NCBI GenBank assembly: GCA_001600875.1
Contig: BCLD01000006.1
Location: forward strand, 958,711 to 1,022,710
Reading direction: 5' to 3'
Origin: Solicoccozyma terricola
Taxonomy: Eukaryota; Basidiomycota; Tremellomycetes; Filobasidiales; Piskurozymaceae
Length of the DNA: 64,000 nucleotides
Numbering within the stretch: the stretch's first letter is position 1; each line of letters begins with the position of its first letter. Below, in pieces: positions 58,552 through 64,000 of the stretch. The notes under the pieces are model-generated. The model ran no database searches and was not told the DNA's origin. It saw only the letters and a program-made list of their open reading frames with translations. Made by a program: the position numbers and the translations under genes.

Positions 58552-59579
58552 GGGAGAAGGAAGGAAAGGAGAAGAGGGAACAGGACGTTGGAAAAAGGGG
58601 AAGGGATGAAGAGAAGGGTCTCTAGCGTTTGGGAGCTGATGATTTGTCTTTCGGGTGGCGAAACCTCGATAGCCCAAGATCAACGCTTTTGCACTCCCTT
58701 CCAAAGACATCTTCGTCTACTCTGGTCTCGTCGATTTGTTAGACGATGATACGCTACTATCAGCTGTGTTGGCACATGAGATTGCCCATGTTACACAGAG
58801 GCATGCTGTAGAGAATGTAAGTCCCCGCGAGGGAGCTTCGTGTATGGAAGTGGAACTAACTTGATGTGACGACGTTTCCAGCTTGGGGTGAGGAACAGGG
58901 TCGGGGGTCGCGATAGCGAGGAGACGCCGTTGTTGATTGAAACTTTCAAATTCCCAATTCCAGTTCCTCAATATCGCAGCAGTGGCATTCGATGTCCTTC
59001 GTGGTATCTCTTTCGCTTTGACGATATCATTTCCCTTGTGTGTAGGCTTCGGTTACTTACTTGTTGCGGCTGAGGTTGATCGGACGAACCCCCCCCCACC
59101 CACCACAGCGTCACAGATTCTGCTGGGATGTTTATCAATTGGTTGAATGATATCGTAGCTGAGCGAGCGTATTCTAGAAAGCTGGAGATGGAGGCAGACG
59201 AAATAGGTCTAGAGGTAGGTGTGACCCTTTTTTCCTCTTGCAAGTCATCGCTCATATTTAAAACCGGGCTCGGGGGATTCTCAAAAAGTTCATGGCATCA
59301 GCAGGCTACGACCCGCATGCCGCTCTCGACCTTTGGGATCTAATGACTGCCGTTGAAGCTGATGCGGTGGCTCGTGGATCTCCAGTCAGCGTAGCTGACA
59401 AGTTCAGTCTTTTGCAAACGCATCCACCATCTCATACTCGACAGGATGTAGGTGATAAAGATATGCGGACACGCCGTCCACTGTGCCCGGAATACGAGTT
59501 GGCTGACAATGTTGGGAAAACATGGACAGGCTCTGAGGCAACTACTACCAAAGGCGATGAAATTGTATCGAGAGAGTAA
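57418..59579 (+). CDS. OMA1: mitochondrial M48 metalloprotease, OMA1-like
   Basis: Inner-membrane zinc protease of mitochondrial quality control. The N-terminus is rich in Arg/Ser/Thr and lacks acids, as in a matrix-targeting presequence. A hydrophobic helix (LLNITRASLLTLPFIW) follows near 57690-57755. The catalytic HExxH is in SAVLAHEIAHVTQRHAVEN (near 58765-58815), preceded by PKINAFALPSKDIFVYSGLV. The third ligand is in LEMEADEIGLE (near 59180-59213). A second hydrophobic stretch, FDVLRGISFALTISFPL, lies between them, as in OMA1. Late block: FMASAGYDPHAALDLWDLM. Introns near 57761-57845, 57894-57980, 58093-58182, 58501-58671, 58818-58880 and others; the one near 58501 carries 41 G. The ending after LLQTHPPSHTRQ is less sure, and another intron there is possible. 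Confidence 0.9.
58510..58550 (+). repeat. poly-G tract in OMA1 intron
   Basis: Forty-one bases, all G except one A (GGGGGAGGGG...), within a GTGAGT...AG intron. Confidence 0.9.
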
Positions 59580-59822
59580 TTTGGGGAAAGCACAGAGCGA
59601 TAAGAAGGTGGTAGCTGTAGAGTGATCTATGTGTCATGCAATCCGGGTCAACGCGGTGGCTTTGCCGGCTGATGCTATCGGTTCGCTGCCTTGAGAGGTC
59701 TGCGGCATGCGCGTCGCAAAATCGGACCGGGGCGGGTTCGACATACGAACATCCTTGTGACTGATTATTGCTGCAACACCAGAAGATGGGTATGGATGGG
59801 TCTGATGGACGATTAGGCATTT

Positions 59823-60984
59823 CTATCGGTCGATACTGCAACGTATAACGGGATACAAGTCAACGAATCATACCATGTGTTACTCCAAACGTGTACTCAC
59901 ATGCGCCTAGCATTCTGAACCCTCAGATACAGCCAATCCACCGCTTCCTTGACTCCCGTTCTATTTGCGAGTCCCGTTCAGCCCTTTTATAACCCCCGAT
60001 CGATCTGAACCCGTCTTTCAAGGAACAACACTCACCCATTCAATGCTGAAATACCCATGACCTCCAAACTAGCAGCTCTCTCTGCTCTAGCACCTCCATC
60101 ATCCCATTCTTGCGCTGCTCCACTATGAGTAACGATATTACCCGTTCCATCTTCTGATAATAATCGTTGTCGAGGTGGAGGTGTCCGTTCGGGTTTTGCT
60201 CGTTGCCATGCGTCGAATGATTCACGGACTTCAGCTGGGGAAAGGGAGGAAGGAGAATCTTGTTTGTTGGCGAGGAGGAGGAGTGGGAGGTTGAGTAGAC
60301 GAGGGGAGTTGAGTACGGAGTCTGGGGGTGGGGGTGAGGGCGATGAGTGATTCACGAGCGGGTGAAATTTGGTCCAAATGTCTGTGACTGCTCACCAAAC
60401 ACCTCCCACGTCTCACTCAATCTTCCTTGATCTACTGCATCGAGAACAAAAACGACGGCGTGGCATTCATCATAATATCTAGGCCAAATGGACCGTATAT
60501 CCCGCTGTCCACCGAGATCGAAAAACTGAAGGACAGTCGATGGAAGAGAAATTTTCCCGACTGTGGGGATGGGAAGGGGGGTTTTTCGACCGCGGGTGTT
60601 AGTGGAAAGGGGAAAGGGGGAAGGTGGTGGAGAGGTTGACTACGAACTATTCTGCCCAACTGTAGGACCTATCTTGTCTGCTGGCATTCCAGGAGTGTTT
60701 GTGTATTGCGTCTTGATATTCTCAAGCAGTGTCTTGAGTGTTGTGTGTGCGATTTCAGCTTCCATCATTCAATCAAACGATGGTTGTTCACGATGCGAGC
60801 TCACTGTCTTCCCAGCCTGGGAAACCGAAGCATACAAAGGGATGGATGATCATGAGATCGGGCTGATTCGTTTCTGTGGATTCTTTTTTTCCGCTACACT
60901 CACATTATCCAAGCCGATGATGACGATGCTGTACTCATCCTTGCGAGTGAACTGAGCGTACAGGCCGGTCAGCAGATGATACAT
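59823..60984 (-). CDS. ARL3: ARF-like small GTPase, ARFRP1/Arl3 type
   Basis: Golgi-associated GTPase. The protein begins MYHLLTGLYAQFTRKDEYSI at 60984 with Met-Tyr and no Gly2, like yeast Arl3 and human ARFRP1, which are N-acetylated, not myristoylated. G1 is IIGLDN|AGKT|TLLENIK, assembled from three exons, the middle one only 12 nt (60805-60816). Switch 1: MPADKIGPTVGQN (near 60670). G3: LQFFDLGGQRDIRSIWPRYY (near 60500). Then VVFVLDAVDQGRLSETWEVF; G4 LLLLANKQD (near 60280), an extra loop after it, MGISALNG, and VKEAVDWLYLRVQNARR near 59920. A final splice at about 59890 to 59835 adds a few residues and a stop at 59823. Divergent from COQ6. Confidence 0.9.
60805..60816 (-). other. 12-nt microexon encoding AGKT of the P-loop
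   Basis: GCTGGGAAGACA, preceded by CCCAG and followed by GTGAGC. The exon before ends GATAAT and the next begins ACACTG, so the splice gives DNAGKTTLL in frame. Without it the GTP-binding loop would be lost. Confidence 0.9.
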
Positions 60985-61147
60985 GACTGGCTTGTGAGTT
61001 GATATGATTGCTCCTTGGGGCTCCTGTGCGCGCGACTCAAGAGCGCGAGGTCACGTGCACAGCATCACCCACGGGAACCTCGACTCTCCACGCAACAGCA
61101 TACAGCGAATACCCTCCTCGTCGCAGCCCTATATCATCCCCATCGGC
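60985..61147. promoter_or_regulatory. bidirectional promoter, ARFRP1-like / COQ6
   Basis: Only 163 bp separate the two divergent start codons, so control elements are probably shared. No TATA element is obvious. COQ6 could also start upstream, because its frame stays open to about 61004. Confidence 0.5.
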
Positions 61148-63297
61148 ATGGCATTCCGCCACTCCGAACCTTGGCTGCGTGCTACTCTTCGCACTTCGGC
61201 ATCCCACAGCCCTGTGCGATCCTCCATCCGCGTCCTTGGCGGTCGAGCAAGAGCAAGGCAATCCCTGCATACCCAACCTGTTGCAACTCGATTAGAAACT
61301 CGTCCAGCGCTGGCTGCTCGTGGATATGCTTCGATAGCGTCTTCTCCCGCTGCAGTCCAGAATGGGATTGACGATGTCCAGGACAGCTTGAGAGCTATCA
61401 CATCGGAGGACTCTTACGATATCGTCATCATTGGAGCTGGGAATGCTGGTCTAGCACTTGCTTGCGCTTTACGTGAGGGTGGATTTGTTCGATCTTGCAT
61501 GTAACGAGTTGTCTCGCTGATCCCGTTAACATCGTCCTCTCTTCACCGTGACCAGTCTCCAAGCCGGCACTTTCTAAACAATGTCGGATTCTCCTCGTCG
61601 ATGCGGGGAATCTCGACAAGGTCAGAGAATGGACAGGAGAGGGTAATTGGGAGAATCGAGTGAGCAGTCTGACGGCTGATAATGTGAATTATCTTCGAGG
61701 TGAGGTCGCGGACTTTGTGGCAGATCGATTGACGGGAGTATGGATGACTGATGGTGGTTTTGGAGGATAGAAATTGGAGCATGGAAACATATTGCTGCTC
61801 ATCGATCGTGTCCAGTCAAGGAGATGATCGTGAGTTTCCATCCGTCTTTAAGATTTGTTTCTCATCTTAGAAAGAGAAATCGACCCCCTTTTTTTATCTT
61901 CCTAGGTCTGGACATCCTCCACCCCAACTTCATCATCTACCATCGCCTTTCCCGAACTATCCCAACCAATGGCGTACATGACGGAGAATACCAATCTACA
62001 ACGAGCTCTACTACGACGGATCGAGGAAGTTGGAAAGGGAAAAGTGGAGATGGCTGAGAAAGCAAAAGTGGAGAAGATGCAGATGGGAGAGGGCGGAAGA
62101 TGGGTTGGATTGCAGCTAGAGGGTAGAGGTTGGGTCAAGGGAGGTGTCGTGGTGAGTTTTGACTGAAGGATCGTAAAAGATCAGCTAGACATCCAACGGC
62201 GGGGCTTTTTTTTCCATCCCCATGCCGCCAGGTCGGAGCGGACGGACCAAACTCTCCCGTTCGAGCTTTTTCTCAGATTGAATCTTTTGGTCACGCATAC
62301 AACACCCATGGCATAGTTGCTACAATGCATCATGCACCAACGTACAACCACACTGCTTTCCAAAGATTCTTACCGACGGGACCTGTGGCGTTCCTCCCGT
62401 TAAGCCCGACGAGCAGTACTTTGGTATGGTCGACAACTCCTGAATTAGCTAAAGCTTACAAGTCACTCGAGGTGGAAGCTTTCACTCATCTTGTGAATTG
62501 TGGCTATTATGCCGAGGAACAGGAATTGGAGAGGTTGAATGCGGCACTATTGAGTGATCCAGGTGTTGGATTGAATCCTGCAGTTTTGGAAGACGCTGCA
62601 ACGCGGTCCATTCGTTCTCTTGCGACGGATGATCTGTCTTCATTCCCTCCTGTGGTCAAATCGATCGATTCAAGATCAATCGCATCATTCCCACTCAAGT
62701 TGACTCACGCCGAAAGTTATATCGGTAATCGAACGGCGCTCGTTGGAGATGCGGCACATACCATTCATCCGTTGGCGGGCCAAGGTTTGAATATGGGTCT
62801 CGGCGACGTGAGGGTTCTCGCGGATGTTTGGGAGGAAACTGTGTGCAAGGGTGGGGATCTTGGTGAGTTGGGGGGATGATGGTTGAAGGGTGGGGGGTGT
62901 CGGGGGGATTTGCCACTCATGCCGTATTTCTCGCACAGGCTCTTACACTGCTATGCTACCTTATGCTCGACAACGGTATCCAGCCAATCATTTACTCTTG
63001 TCTACTACAGACAAACTGCATCACATCTTCCGTACCCGAATACCCATCATCAACTGGGCTAGATCTCTTGGTATGGATGTGATCAACGAATTAGGACCTG
63101 TGAAAAAGGTCTTGATGGAACGAGCCGGTGCTCAGCCTGTGTCTGATGGCCCTGTTAAAGGAAGTGTATACCGCTCAGCCGCCGATGCTTTGGATGGATG
63201 GAAGAGCGTGAAAGGCTTGGCAGGGTTTGCTGTAGCTGCTGGTGGTGAAGTTGTGCGGAACGGTGCGAGAAGGCTGTTGGAACGAGTAGCCAAGTGA
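61148..63297 (+). CDS. COQ6: ubiquinone biosynthesis FAD monooxygenase COQ6
   Basis: Flavin hydroxylase of coenzyme Q synthesis (ring C5 position in yeast), located at the matrix side of the mitochondrial inner membrane. The N-terminus from 61148 is Arg/Ser-rich, like a targeting presequence. The FAD-binding Rossmann motif is YDIVIIGAGNAGLALACAL. Then come RILLVDAGNLDKVREW, RVSSLTADNVNYLR, IGAWKHIAAHR, NLQRALLRRIEEVG, VGADGPNSPVRAF, LPTGPVAFLPLSPTSSTLVW and the signature GDAAHTIHPLAGQGLNMGLG (near 62745-62805). Five introns lie near 61474-61555, 61700-61771, 61828-61905, 62152-62232 and 62866-62939. The length, about 500 residues, fits the family. Confident. Confidence 0.93.
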
Positions 63298-63449
63298 TAG
63301 ATACATACGAGAAATTTCCATTAATGGGGCCCCGCACAACGGAGTTCCCGCACGGGATGGCACTTGAGAGCATCGTCGACAGGCATTCCAACATACATAC
63401 ATCGACAGACACCGTACATCACCCAGTCAAGGTCGTCTGCAGCAGCATC
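63298..63449. other. intergenic between COQ6 and THI6
   Basis: A short same-strand spacer with CATACATACAT repeats near 63395. No other feature seen. Confidence 0.4.
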
Positions 63450-64000
63450 ATGAGCAAGCCAGAGATTGACTACTCGCTGTACTTGGTTACCGCACGGGAA
63501 CTGTTACCGCCAGGCAAGGTGAGCGGACGATTACCAACGCTGGCAGGCAGTTGTCTCACGCGTGTACTTTGATTGGCATATCAGGACTATTATCAAAGTC
63601 TGGAAGAGGTAGGGGGTCGCTCTATTCGGCGGTCTGGCTGTTCAGGATTCACCTACTGATGGATGTTGTCGTTCACGGGACAGTCCCTTCGCGGTGGCGT
63701 GACAGTAGTACAAGTCAGGGAAAAGGATGTGGATACCGGAGAGGTCAGTCCGGTCCGGTCTCCAATGTGCTCGACATCTCGCAGAGCACTGATGGACGGT
63801 GACATTTACTCCAGATCGTCGAGGTAGCTAGAAGGACAAAGGAGATATGCGACAAGGTAATGTGGATAGTGGTGGTTTGGGACTTGCCGGATTCGAAAAA
63901 ACTGAAAGGGATGTTCGCGACCTTGACAGTACGGCGTCCCGCTTATCATCAATGATAGGGTAGATGTGGCACTGGCAGTCGGTAAGTCGATGTAACCAGA
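63450..64000 (+). CDS. THI6: thiamine-phosphate synthase/hydroxyethylthiazole kinase, 5' part
   Basis: Bifunctional thiamine enzyme in fungi: joins the pyrimidine and thiazole phosphates and phosphorylates the thiazole alcohol. Only the N-terminal synthase start is in the window. Exons: 63450-63518 (KPEIDYSLYLVTARELLPPG), a 24-nt exon 63585-63608 (DYYQSLEE), then SLRGGVTVVQVREKDVDTGE, IVEVARRTKEICDK and YGVPLIINDRVDVALAVG, ending at a GTAAGT donor near the window edge. The LYLVT and VQVREK blocks and the NDRVDVALA loop are characteristic. The gene continues beyond 64000. Confidence 0.92.

Noticed and set aside
59720..59760. tRNA-like GGGTTCGACATACGAAC
   Set aside because: Resembles a T-arm but lacks the rest of a cloverleaf in either direction. 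No tRNA was found in the window.

Overview
The window is fungal nuclear DNA: intron-dense genes with short GT-AG introns (mostly 50-100 nt), and a gene set found in fungi. The gene architectures, and an island full of solo LTRs that also holds a TET/JBP-like dioxygenase relic, point to a basidiomycete, most likely a tremellomycete. That assignment is inference from gene content. The sequence is a draft assembly: a 224-nt N gap at 16804-17027, single n's at 34315, 36544, 36777, 36791 and 36801, and many long G/C homopolymers.

Left arm (1-31.4 kb) holds ordinary single-copy genes: an HSF-type transcription factor (+), the primase large subunit PRI2 (-), an isopenicillin-N-synthase-like 2OG-Fe(II) oxygenase (-), a LIM-LIM-C1-RhoGAP protein (-), a soluble twin-ABC ATPase (+, 5' end in the gap), a single-pass membrane glycoprotein (-), a Rieske/DUF455 ferritin-like fusion protein (-), ribosomal protein uS2/RPS0 (+), a class III aminotransferase (+) and, convergent with it, an APC-superfamily permease (-).

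Middle (about 31.5-57.3 kb) is a degenerate island. It has at least eight TG...CA solo LTRs or LTR fragments of three groups (A about 0.89 kb; B/C about 0.6-0.65 kb; D 0.16-0.22 kb). Several have exact 5-bp target duplications and some are nested. They sit among broken genes, one of which is a TET/JBP-like 2OG-Fe(II) dioxygenase with a nonsense codon and a frameshift. The other island proteins I do not recognise. I saw no reverse transcriptase, integrase, Gag or canonical transposase, so the LTRs are excision-by-recombination relics and the coding remnants belong to something else.

Right arm (57.4-64.0 kb) returns to housekeeping genes: an OMA1-like mitochondrial M48 protease (+), an ARFRP1/Arl3-type small GTPase (-), the ubiquinone hydroxylase COQ6 (+), divergent from the GTPase over 163 bp, and the 5' part of the thiamine gene THI6 (+), cut by the window end.

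The most interesting non-genic signals are two oppositely oriented arrays of a roughly 30-bp repeat in introns of adjacent genes (PRI2 and the oxygenase), two in-frame microexons (9 nt in the permease, 12 nt coding the P-loop of the GTPase), recurrent G/C homopolymers in introns, and a pattern of in-frame TGA codons in the island consistent with CGA to TGA decay.
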